This document shows, in pieces, positions 9,590-17,628 of a stretch of 64,000 bases of DNA (position 1 is its first letter; the number at the start of each line of letters is the position of its first letter). The notes under the pieces are model-generated. The model saw nothing but the letters and a program-made list of their open reading frames with translations, was not told the DNA's origin and did not search any database. The position numbers and the translations under genes were made by a program. Source of the DNA: PWQG01 sp050486205 (GTDB lineage: Bacteria > Pseudomonadota > Gammaproteobacteria > Pseudomonadales > Pseudohongiellaceae); assembly GCA_050486205.1 (NCBI GenBank), contig JBJHCW010000009.1, positions 67,180 to 131,179 on the forward strand, given 5' to 3'.

Positions 9590-9610
9590 GATTGTGCTCC
9601 CGGCTGCGCG

Positions 9611-10894
9611 TCAGAGACTGGTGATGCCGCCCATATACGGCACCAGAGCCGCTGGCACGGTGACACTGCCATCGGCATTCTGATAGTTCTCCAGTATGGC
9701 AACCAATGTGCGACCAATGGCCAACCCGGACCCGTTCACCGTATGCAGCAGTTCGGGTTTGCCTGATTCGGGGTTGCGCCAGCGCGCCTGCATGCGCCGC
9801 GCCTGGTAGTCCTCGAAATTGCTGCAGGAGGAAATCTCGCGGTAGGTATCCTGTGACGGCAGCCAGACCTCCAGATCGATGGTGCACGCTGCCGCTGCGC
9901 CCATGTCACCCGCACACAGCTGCATGGCCCGGTACGGCAGTTCCAGCATCTGCAGTATACGTTCCGCATGGCCTGTGAGTTCCTGCAAGGCTTCATTGGA
10001 TGCCTCGGGTCTGACCAGCTGCACCAACTCGACTTTCTCGAACTGGTGTTGTCGGATCATGCCACGTGTGTCACGCCCGTAACTGCCCGCTTCACTGCGA
10101 AAGCACGGTGTGTGCGCAACGAATTTCATCGGCAGCTGTTCTGGCCTGACAATCCCGTCACGGACCAGGTTGGTGACCGGCACCTCAGCGGTGGGTATCA
10201 GGTAGTATTCGTGTTCACCTTCCAGGCGGAACAGGTCTTCTGCAAATTTTGGCAGTTGTCCGGTACCGGTCAATGAGGCGGCATTAACAATGTACGGCAC
10301 GTAGACTTCCTCGTAACCGTGCTGGATGGTGTGCTGATCCATCATGAACTGGATCAGTGCCCGGTGCAGGCGAGCCATCTGACCACGCATGACCACAAAG
10401 CGGGCACCGGTGAGTTTGCTGGCCGCCTCAAAGTCCATGGCCTGACCCGAATCGGTAGTATGCTCGCCCAGTGCAACATGATCCTGCACCGGAAAATCGA
10501 ACTCGCGCGGCGTACCCCAGCGATGCAATTCAACATTGTCGCTTTCGTCCCTGCCAGGCGGGACTCTGTCCTGTGGTGCATTCGGCACACCCATCCAGTA
10601 GGCATTGAAGGCTTCCTGGGAATCAGCCAATGCCTGTTTGCTGGCTTCAAGGCGCTCGCCCAGGTCACCCACCTCTGCCAACAGCGGCTCGATATCCTGC
10701 CCTGCCGCTTTTGCCTTGCCGATATCCCTGGAGCGTGTGTTGCGTTGATTCTGCAGTTCTTCTGTCTGTTGCTGCAGCAGCCGACGCGCTTCATCCATCT
10801 GACGAATGGCGTCCAGGTCCAGCGTGTAACCGCGCTTGGCCAGGGCTTGAGAGAGTTTTTCCGGGTCGGTTCTCAGTAATCGGGCATCCAGCAT
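9611..10894 (-). CDS. serS: seryl-tRNA synthetase
   Basis: 427 residues. An N-terminal coiled-coil arm (about 25-105) binds the long variable arm of tRNA-Ser. The class II catalytic core shows motif 2 (CFRSEAGSYGRDTRG near 270) and motif 3 (GSGLAIGRTLVAILEN near 390). It charges tRNA-Ser and serves as the precursor step for Sec-tRNA where present. Essential housekeeping gene, 19 bp downstream of rarA. Confidence 0.98.
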   Translation of the reverse strand: MLDARLLRTDPEKLSQALAKRGYTLDLDAIRQMDEARRLLQQQTEELQNQRNTRSRDIGKAKAAGQDIEPLLAEVGDLGERLEASKQALADSQEAFNAYWMGVPNAPQDRVPPGRDESDNVELHRWGTPREFDFPVQDHVALGEHTTDSGQAMDFEAASKLTGARFVVMRGQMARLHRALIQFMMDQHTIQHGYEEVYVPYIVNAASLTGTGQLPKFAEDLFRLEGEHEYYLIPTAEVPVTNLVRDGIVRPEQLPMKFVAHTPCFRSEAGSYGRDTRGMIRQHQFEKVELVQLVRPEASNEALQELTGHAERILQMLELPYRAMQLCAGDMGAAAACTIDLEVWLPSQDTYREISSCSNFEDYQARRMQARWRNPESGKPELLHTVNGSGLAIGRTLVAILENYQNADGSVTVPAALVPYMGGITSL

Positions 10895-10913
10895 GAGATT
10901 GGCTAATCCTGTA

Positions 10914-12386
10914 TCAATCGGCAGAGGTTTCCGGGGGCGAAGTATAACGCTTTCTGCGGCTTTGTTCGTCCCTCTGGCGAAGATTGGCCAGCTTTTCCCC
11001 GATCTTCAGTTCCAGGCCGGCCGCCACCGGATGGTAATAACGGCGGTCCTTGAGGGCTTCGGGAAAGTAGTTCTCCCCGGCCGCGTAGGCACCCTCCTCG
11101 TCATGGGCGTATCGGTATTCCGCGCCGTGTCCCATCGCCTTCATCAAGGCGGTAGCGGCATTGCGCAGGTGGGCAGGCACTTCGTGTGAACCGCTGCTGG
11201 CGATGTCCGCCCTGGCCGCGTTGAAAGCCTGGTACACGGCATTACTCTTGGGCGCCACTGCAAGGTAGGTCACGGCCTGGGCCAGCGCCAACTCGCCCTC
11301 AGGGCTGCCCAGGCGTGTCATGGCGTCCCAGCCATCCAGCGCAATCTGCAGCGCCCTGGGGTCGGCATTGCCGATGTCCTCACTGGCCATACGTACCAGG
11401 CGTCTGGCCACGTAGGCAGGATCACAGCCACCATCGAGCATGCGCAGCAGCCAGTACAGCGCAGCATCCGGGGAGGAACCCCGTACCGCCTTGTGCATGG
11501 CCGAGATCTGTTCATGAAACACGTCACCACCCTTGTCAAAGCGGCGTGCGTGTCCGGTCAGGGTCTGTTCGAGTATGGCGTTGTTGATACGGGCAACTGA
11601 TTCAGGGTCTATCGCATGGGTCTGGGTCTGGGTCTGGGCGTGAGCCAGGTCCACAGCCAGTTCCAGCAGGTTGAGCGCACGGCGCGCATCACCATCGGCA
11701 GCTCGGGCTATTCGGGCCAGTGCATCATCTTCCATCACAATTCTCTGCTGCCCCAGTCCGTGGACTGTATCGCTCAGGGCCCGTTCAAGCATACCCAGCA
11801 GTGCAGCATCGTCCAGGGACTGCAGCACATACACCCGGGCCCGGGAAAGCAGCGCGTTGTTCAGTTCGAATGACGGATTTTCAGTGGTGGCACCAATAAA
11901 AACGATGGTGCCGTTTTCAATATGCGGAAGAAAGGCATCCTGCTGTGACTTGTTGAAGCGATGCACTTCGTCGACAAACAGAATGCTCAGCCTGTCCTGT
12001 TGCTGGCGCAGGGTTCTGGCCCGCTCCACCGCCGCGCGTATGTCCTTGACGCCCGACAGTACTGCCGACAGTCGTTCAACATGGGCGTTGGCGCTGTCCG
12101 CCACCAGATTGGCCAGCGTGGTCTTGCCGGTGCCCGGTGGCCCCCAAAGAATCATGCTGTGCGGTGCGCCACGCACAATGGCCTCACGCAAGGGTTTTCC
12201 GGGACCAAGGATGTGTGTCTGACCAACAAAGTGGTCTACCTGACGCGGACGCATACGGGCTGCCAGGGGTTCGTGTTTGCTGTTGGATTCGCCGGCTGGC
12301 TTTCCAGTGTTGTGCCCAGTGCCTGGCGGGCTCTTCTGGCTGCTCTCCTGGCCGTTCTCCAGACCGTCCAGACTGCCCTGCTTCAT
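10914..12386 (-). CDS. rarA: replication-associated recombination protein A (AAA+ ATPase)
   Basis: 490 residues. Walker A GPPGTGKTTLAN lies near residue 82 and Walker B DEVHRFNKSQQD near 138, with sensor-1 IGATTENPSFE. The C-terminal part holds the RarA/MgsA tetramerisation region (YAHDEEGAYAAGENYFPE). It acts at stalled replication forks. The first 40 or so residues are a low-complexity, polar extension that ordinary RarA lacks. A start nearer the PLAARMRPRQ segment is possible. However, the annotated ATG overlaps the lolA stop by 4 bp, which supports translational coupling. Confidence 0.95.
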   Translation of the reverse strand: MKQGSLDGLENGQESSQKSPPGTGHNTGKPAGESNSKHEPLAARMRPRQVDHFVGQTHILGPGKPLREAIVRGAPHSMILWGPPGTGKTTLANLVADSANAHVERLSAVLSGVKDIRAAVERARTLRQQQDRLSILFVDEVHRFNKSQQDAFLPHIENGTIVFIGATTENPSFELNNALLSRARVYVLQSLDDAALLGMLERALSDTVHGLGQQRIVMEDDALARIARAADGDARRALNLLELAVDLAHAQTQTQTHAIDPESVARINNAILEQTLTGHARRFDKGGDVFHEQISAMHKAVRGSSPDAALYWLLRMLDGGCDPAYVARRLVRMASEDIGNADPRALQIALDGWDAMTRLGSPEGELALAQAVTYLAVAPKSNAVYQAFNAARADIASSGSHEVPAHLRNAATALMKAMGHGAEYRYAHDEEGAYAAGENYFPEALKDRRYYHPVAAGLELKIGEKLANLRQRDEQSRRKRYTSPPETSAD

Positions 12387-13048
12387 GGGTTTGCCGTGCG
12401 ATTGTCCATCACTTCGATGTCCTCGTCATCGGGGATGTCGAAAGTGAACATATCGTCGGAAAGCGGCTCGTTGAGCCTTTGATTGCGGAACTGCCACAAG
12501 GTGCGCTGGCCGTTGGTGCTGGTGATGTGGATGGCCTGCATCACTGCGCGATCGAAATAGATGCTGACCTGCTCGTACAGGCTCGCGGGGTCCAGCGGGT
12601 ACAGCAGGAATTCGGCGCGCTCATCCGTGGACGCCTCGTGACGCCTGACGGTGTATTCTTCGGCCAGTGCCAGGGTGCGGCCGCTGAGCAGCTGAGCGGC
12701 CAACTCGGACTGATCGATATTCCAGTCCTCGATGGTGACCTGCCACAAATCAGGTTCGTAGTGCCACAGTGACTCACCATCGGTGACGATCAATTCCGGA
12801 AAGGGTTCCAGTGTCTCCCAATAAAAGCCATGTGGTCGTTTCAGGCGAAAGATGATCTCGCTTTCTTCCAGCACACCACCACTGGCTTCAACAATGATCT
12901 GTTGCACGTCCGCCTGGAAGGTATCGATACCGCCAAGCAGGGTGTCCAGTTCAATCAGATCCTGATCCGCAGCGCGGGCACCTGGCGCGAGCAGCAGGCT
13001 TGACAAAAACAGGTAACAAAGCATTTTTCCATACATGATTCGGATCAA
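12383..13048 (-). CDS. lolA: outer-membrane lipoprotein carrier protein
   Basis: 221 residues. A signal peptide (core CYLFLSSLLLAPGARA) is followed by a LolA beta-barrel with the typical LDTLLGGIDTFQADVQQ start and GESLWHYEPDLWQVT. It carries lipoproteins across the periplasm from LolCDE to LolB. Both ends overlap neighbours by 4 bp (ftsK upstream, rarA downstream), so the three genes are translationally coupled. A second ATG at residue 5 is also a possible start. Confidence 0.95.
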   Translation of the reverse strand: MIRIMYGKMLCYLFLSSLLLAPGARAADQDLIELDTLLGGIDTFQADVQQIIVEASGGVLEESEIIFRLKRPHGFYWETLEPFPELIVTDGESLWHYEPDLWQVTIEDWNIDQSELAAQLLSGRTLALAEEYTVRRHEASTDERAEFLLYPLDPASLYEQVSIYFDRAVMQAIHITSTNGQRTLWQFRNQRLNEPLSDDMFTFDIPDDEDIEVMDNRTANP

Positions 13049-15420
13049 TTCCTCGGCGCCGGCGGCGCCAGTACTTCACGTTGTCCATTGCTGCCCATGG
13101 GGGACACTACACCGGCGGCCTCCATGGACTCGATCATGCGCGCGGCGCGGTTGTAACCGATACGAAGTTTGCGCTGCACGGCTGAAATGGAAGCCTTGCG
13201 TGACTCACAGACAAATGCCACTGCCTCATCGTATAACTCGTCGCCTTCGTCACCACCACCGCCACCGTCGCCCCCACCCATATTCATTTCGCGCTCATCA
13301 GCGCCCTGGGTGATGGCTTCGATATAATCGGGCGCACCGCGGGACTTGATGTCGGCCACCACACGATGGACTTCCTCGTCAGACACAAAGGCGCCATGTA
13401 CCCGTTTTGCCATGCCGCCGCCCGGCGGCAGGAACAGCATGTCGCCGTGCCCGAGTAACTGTTCGGCGCCGCCCTCCCCCAGGATCGTTCGCGAATCCAC
13501 CTTGGACTGCACCATGAACGACAGTCGCGTGGGTATGTTGGCCTTGATCAGCCCGGTCAGCACATCCACTGACGGGCGCTGGGTTGCCAGGATCAGGTGA
13601 ATACCCGCGGCACGGGCTTTCTGTGCAATACGTGCAATCAGCTCCTCCACCTTCTTGCCAACCACCATCATCATGTCCGCCAGTTCGTCCACCACAACCA
13701 CAATCTGGGGCAAGGCGCTGAGCTCGGGCGCTTCCTGCTCGGAAAGACCCACGGTTGGATCAGGTCGCCACAGTGGATCGATCAGGGGTTTGCCGGCCTT
13801 CTCTGCATCCTTGACCTTCTTGTTGTAGCCGGCAAGGTTGCGCACACCCAGGGCTGACATCAGTTTGTATCGACGCTCCATCTCTGCCACAGACCAGCGC
13901 AGCCCGTTGGCAGCATCCTTCATATCGGTGATCACCGGCGTCAGAAGGTGTGGTATATCGTCGTACACCGACAACTCGAGCATCTTGGGATCAATCATGA
14001 TCATCCGCACCTGCTCCGGTGTGGACTTGTACAGCAGGCTCAGAATCATGGCGTTGATACCCACTGACTTGCCGGAGCCGGTTGTGCCGGCCACCAGCAG
14101 GTGTGGCATTTTGCCAAGATCCACAATCACCGGTTTGCCAACTATGTCGTGACCCAGGGCCATACTCAGTGAGGACTGTGCCTTGTCAAACTCCGGTGAG
14201 GCCAGCACCTGGCTCAGGTAGATCATTTCCCGCTGTTCGTTGGGAATCTCGATGCCGATCACCGTCTTGCCGGGTATGACTTCAACCACACGGACACTGA
14301 CCACCGCCAGGGAGCGCGCCAGATCCCGCCCCAATGCAGTAATCCGTGCCGCTTTCACACCCGGTGCCGGCTGCACTTCAAAGCGTGTGATCACCGGGCC
14401 GGGATTGACCGCCGTCACCTCGATTTCTATACCGAAGTCACCGAGTTTCAGCTCCAGCAGCTTGGACATCGCTTCCAGTGACTCGGTGGAATAACCTTTC
14501 TTGCCAGCGCCCCTGTTTTCGTCCAGCAGGCTGATGGCCGGCAATTCATCGGAAGCCGGTGAAACAAACAGTTTGCCCTGGCGCTCTTTTTCAACCCGTT
14601 GACTGCGCTGCACCGGTGCAATGGTCGGCTCGATACGCGGTGGCGTGCGTTTTTTCTGTTTCTCGATATGCCGCGTCAGGTTCTGTTTGCGCTTCTGCAC
14701 CACTTTACGGCTTTCCTGCATCTCGCGGCGCTGCTCGGACCACTGCCGGCTCCATTCGGCAAGCCGGCCCAGAGCGGTCAGCGTCCAGTACCCGGTTCTG
14801 TCGACCAGTTTCAGCCAGGAAATATTGAAGGTGATGGTCATGCCGAACAGAAACACGGCCAGAAACAGCAGGGTGCTGCCCAACAGCGCCAGTACGGGCA
14901 CGGTGACGTCTGCCAGTGCCGATCCGATCAGGCCGCCAGCGGGCCAGGTGATGCCCGCCGGCAGTGCAAAGTGCATGGTGGCCAGTGCGCAGGCGCCAGC
15001 GGCAAAAAGCAGGATGCCAACACTCTTGAGCACCAGCAGGGTGCCGGAAAATTCACGATCGTCCTTGGTATTGTCCCGGAACAGGGACAACACTCTCAGG
15101 CCCAGGGCCAGCGGAAACAGGTAGGCAAAATATCCAAACAGGTGCAGCAGGACATCGGCAATCCAGGCACCAATACGACCAACAGCGTTATCAATGCGGC
15201 TGCCGTCACCGGTCGTGGTGAATCCGGGGTCACCGGGCGAATAACTCAGCAATGCGATCAGCAAAAATGTCCCCAGCAGAAAACAGCCGATAAGGGTTCC
15301 TTCCCGGCGTATTCGTCGAAGCAGCCGGCTTCCGCCGCCCTGCTGCGCTGTTGCTGTTGCTGCTGCCGTACTTCGATTCTTGCTCACGCCGGTATCCCTG
15401 TGATCACCCTGAAAAATCAA
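13045..15420 (-). CDS. ftsK: DNA translocase
   Basis: 791 residues. Four to five membrane segments lie in the first 190 residues, then a short charged linker (about 220-300). The motor follows, with Walker A VAGTTGSGKSVGIN and the Walker B region MIMIDPKMLELSVYDDIPHL. The C-terminal winged-helix gamma domain (from about 725) reads KOPS and contacts XerD. It pumps chromosome dimers at the division septum. The linker is much shorter than in E. coli, as in pseudomonads. A start at residue 1 places the gene 215 bp from the divergent trxB. Confidence 0.97.
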   Translation of the reverse strand: MIFQGDHRDTGVSKNRSTAAATATAQQGGGSRLLRRIRREGTLIGCFLLGTFLLIALLSYSPGDPGFTTTGDGSRIDNAVGRIGAWIADVLLHLFGYFAYLFPLALGLRVLSLFRDNTKDDREFSGTLLVLKSVGILLFAAGACALATMHFALPAGITWPAGGLIGSALADVTVPVLALLGSTLLFLAVFLFGMTITFNISWLKLVDRTGYWTLTALGRLAEWSRQWSEQRREMQESRKVVQKRKQNLTRHIEKQKKRTPPRIEPTIAPVQRSQRVEKERQGKLFVSPASDELPAISLLDENRGAGKKGYSTESLEAMSKLLELKLGDFGIEIEVTAVNPGPVITRFEVQPAPGVKAARITALGRDLARSLAVVSVRVVEVIPGKTVIGIEIPNEQREMIYLSQVLASPEFDKAQSSLSMALGHDIVGKPVIVDLGKMPHLLVAGTTGSGKSVGINAMILSLLYKSTPEQVRMIMIDPKMLELSVYDDIPHLLTPVITDMKDAANGLRWSVAEMERRYKLMSALGVRNLAGYNKKVKDAEKAGKPLIDPLWRPDPTVGLSEQEAPELSALPQIVVVVDELADMMMVVGKKVEELIARIAQKARAAGIHLILATQRPSVDVLTGLIKANIPTRLSFMVQSKVDSRTILGEGGAEQLLGHGDMLFLPPGGGMAKRVHGAFVSDEEVHRVVADIKSRGAPDYIEAITQGADEREMNMGGGDGGGGGDEGDELYDEAVAFVCESRKASISAVQRKLRIGYNRAARMIESMEAAGVVSPMGSNGQREVLAPPAPRN

Positions 15421-15635
15421 GATATCTTTAATTTATACAACCAGATACAACAAATAATTGCCATATATTCTAGGTATGAAGTCGCTATGATAATCAATTT
15501 GGCCCTCGGGTGAAATATCAGCCCGACAATCCATGGTAATATGCCGCAGCCGCGCTTGATGCGCCAGTGTTCACGTTATACACGCTTCTTCCCGAACAGA
15601 AGCTGAACAGCCTGAAATTGAGGAAACACAGTCCT
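15421..15635. promoter_or_regulatory. divergent promoter region ftsK / trxB
   Basis: This 215-bp gap between two divergent genes is markedly AT-rich between about 15420 and 15505 and holds several TATA-like hexamers on both strands. No gene or strong inverted repeat was seen. The trxB ribosome binding site (GAGGAA) falls at about 15619-15624. Confidence 0.45.
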
Positions 15636-16586
15636 ATGAGCAGTAAGACCCTTCATCACCGCCTGATCATCCTGGGCTCCGGCCCGGCGGGTTACACCGC
15701 AGCAGTCTATGCTGCGCGCGCCAATCTCAATCCAGTGGTCATCACTGGCATGGTACAGGGTGGTCAACTCACCACCACCACCGACGTCGACAACTGGCCC
15801 GGTGATGTGGAAGGCCTGCAAGGCCCTGACCTGATGGTGCGAATGCAGAAACACGCCGAGCGTTTTAATACCGAGATTGTCTTCGATCACATCAACAGCA
15901 CCGACCTGTCCAGCCGCCCGTTCAAACTGGTTGGCGACAGCGCCACTTACACCTGTGATGCGCTGATCATTGCCACGGGCGCGTCTGCCCGGTATCTGGG
16001 TCTTGCCTCCGAAGAGGCTTTCATGGGCAAGGGTGTCAGCGCCTGTGCCACCTGTGACGGCTTCTTCTATCGCAACAAACCGGTTGCTGTGATTGGTGGT
16101 GGCAACACTGCCGTGGAAGAGGCCCTGTACCTGTCCAATATTGCCTCGCATGTCACACTGGTGCACCGCCGTGACACGCTGCGTGCGGAGAAAATCCTGC
16201 AGGACAAACTGTTCGACCGTGCCAGGGCAGGCAAGATCACACTGGTCTGGGATCATGAATTGAAGGAAGTACTGGGTGATGACATGGGCGTGACTGGTAT
16301 GGAAATCGCGCACGCGAAGACCGGTGAGAAGCAGCGCATTGAGCTGGACGGTGTATTCATTGCCATCGGTCATACGCCAAATTCCGACATCTTCAAGGGT
16401 CAGCTTGACATGAAGGACGGTTACGTCAGGATTCTCAGCGGCACCGACGGCAACGCCACACAAACCAGTGTGCCGGGTGTGTTCGCCGCCGGTGATATCG
16501 CCGATCACGTCTATCGTCAGGCAGTGACCTCAGCCGGTTTTGGTTGTATGGCTGCGCTGGATGCTGAACGCTTCCTGGATCAATAA
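15636..16586 (+). CDS. trxB: thioredoxin reductase
   Basis: 316 residues from the ATG at 15636, preferred over an in-frame start at 15567 because the FAD-binding motif ILGSGPAGY then falls at residues 12-20, as in the family. The redox CATC is at 137-140, the NADPH motif VIGGGNTAVEE near 151, and the C-terminal FAD motif GVFAAGDIAD. It reduces thioredoxin with NADPH in the cytoplasm. It is followed 17 bp later by aat, probably in one transcript. Confidence 0.97.
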   Translation: MSSKTLHHRLIILGSGPAGYTAAVYAARANLNPVVITGMVQGGQLTTTTDVDNWPGDVEGLQGPDLMVRMQKHAERFNTEIVFDHINSTDLSSRPFKLVGDSATYTCDALIIATGASARYLGLASEEAFMGKGVSACATCDGFFYRNKPVAVIGGGNTAVEEALYLSNIASHVTLVHRRDTLRAEKILQDKLFDRARAGKITLVWDHELKEVLGDDMGVTGMEIAHAKTGEKQRIELDGVFIAIGHTPNSDIFKGQLDMKDGYVRILSGTDGNATQTSVPGVFAAGDIADHVYRQAVTSAGFGCMAALDAERFLDQ

Positions 16587-16603
16587 AAACCAGGGTCAGA
16601 CTC

Positions 16604-17335
16604 ATGTCGCGTCTTGTCTTGCTGGACAGCGAGTGCGTTGAATTTCCACCGATTGAGCAGGCCATGCCTTCACCCGATGGTCTGCTCGCTGTGGGTGGTG
16701 ATCTGCGGCCGCAGCGCCTGGAGCGCGCCTACTACGATGGCATTTTCCCGTGGTTCGAGGAAGGCGACCCCCTGCTGTGGTGGTCTCCTGGCACCCGCAT
16801 GATCATGACACCTTCCCAGGTACATGTATCGCGCAGCCTTCGCCGACTGCTGCGCAAGGCGCCGTTTCGTATCAGCATGGACCAGGCCTTCCCCGCCATC
16901 ATCCGCGCCTGTGCTGTGCAGCGTGAGGATGGCGGTGGTACATGGATAACACCTGCCATGCAGGCCGCCTACACCGAGCTGCACACGCGTGGACGGGCCC
17001 ATTCGGTCGAGGTCTGGCTGGCGGATGAACTGGTTGGCGGGTTGTACGGTGTCAGCATTGGTCCGCTGTTCTTTGGTGAGTCCATGTTCAGTCGCCACGA
17101 CAATGCTTCAAAAGTGGCGTTTGTGGCCCTGGCCAGACAGCTGGCACAATGGCAATTCCGCATGATTGACTGTCAGATGCCAACCGCACACCTGGCTTCC
17201 CTGGGCGCCCGCCCGGTCTCGCGTGCCGAGTTCAAGACACAGTTATGGCGCTGGCGCGATGAGCCCGGTCGCCAGGGGCTGTGGACTTTCGAACTGGGCG
17301 ATGATCTGCAACCTTTGCCTAATGCTGACAAATAG
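16604..17335 (+). CDS. aat: leucyl/phenylalanyl-tRNA-protein transferase
   Basis: 243 residues. The conserved FPPIEQAMPSPDGLLAVGGDL near the start and GIFPWFEEGDPLLWWSPG are Aat signatures. GLYGVSIGPLFFGESMFS forms the aminoacyl-binding centre. It adds Leu/Phe to proteins with N-terminal Arg or Lys, making N-end-rule substrates that ClpS delivers to ClpAP. clpA and clpS lie within 3 kb. The arginyl-transferase gene (bpt/ate) that usually sits between aat and infA in pseudomonads is missing here. Confidence 0.96.
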   Translation: MSRLVLLDSECVEFPPIEQAMPSPDGLLAVGGDLRPQRLERAYYDGIFPWFEEGDPLLWWSPGTRMIMTPSQVHVSRSLRRLLRKAPFRISMDQAFPAIIRACAVQREDGGGTWITPAMQAAYTELHTRGRAHSVEVWLADELVGGLYGVSIGPLFFGESMFSRHDNASKVAFVALARQLAQWQFRMIDCQMPTAHLASLGARPVSRAEFKTQLWRWRDEPGRQGLWTFELGDDLQPLPNADK

Positions 17336-17377
17336 GGCAAAATGCGCGCTTGTATTTGCATGCATCAGGGAATATTA

Positions 17378-17596
17378 ATGGCGAAAGAAGACCAGATTGA
17401 AATGGAAGGTGAGGTCATAGACACCCTTCCCAACACCATGTTCCGGGTAAAGCTGGAAAACGGCCATGTGGTCACGGCGCACATCTCCGGCAAGATGCGC
17501 AAGAACTATATTCGTATCCTCACCGGCGACAAGGTCAAGGTAGAACTGACACCTTATGACCTGAGCAAGGGCCGCATCACCTACCGATCACGTTGA
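17378..17596 (+). CDS. infA: translation initiation factor IF-1
   Basis: 72 residues, the normal size. The start MAKEDQIEMEGEV and the SKGRITYRSR end are almost invariant in the family. A single OB-fold binds the ribosomal A site during initiation. An in-frame upstream start at 17342 would add a 12-residue tail that IF-1 does not have, so it is rejected. It ends 8 bp from the convergent clpA. Confidence 0.97.
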   Translation: MAKEDQIEMEGEVIDTLPNTMFRVKLENGHVVTAHISGKMRKNYIRILTGDKVKVELTPYDLSKGRITYRSR

Positions 17597-17600
17597 CAGC

Positions 17601-17628
17601 CAGCTCAGCTGTCCGCCTCGCTGAGCTG
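17601..17628. terminator. hairpin between infA and clpA
   Basis: CAGCTCAGC (17601-17609) and GCTGAGCTG (17620-17628) form a perfect 9-bp stem with a 10-nt loop in either strand. It spans the clpA stop codon and follows infA by 4 bp. There is no good T-run on either side, so it may be a transcript-end stabiliser or a weak two-way terminator. Confidence 0.45.
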
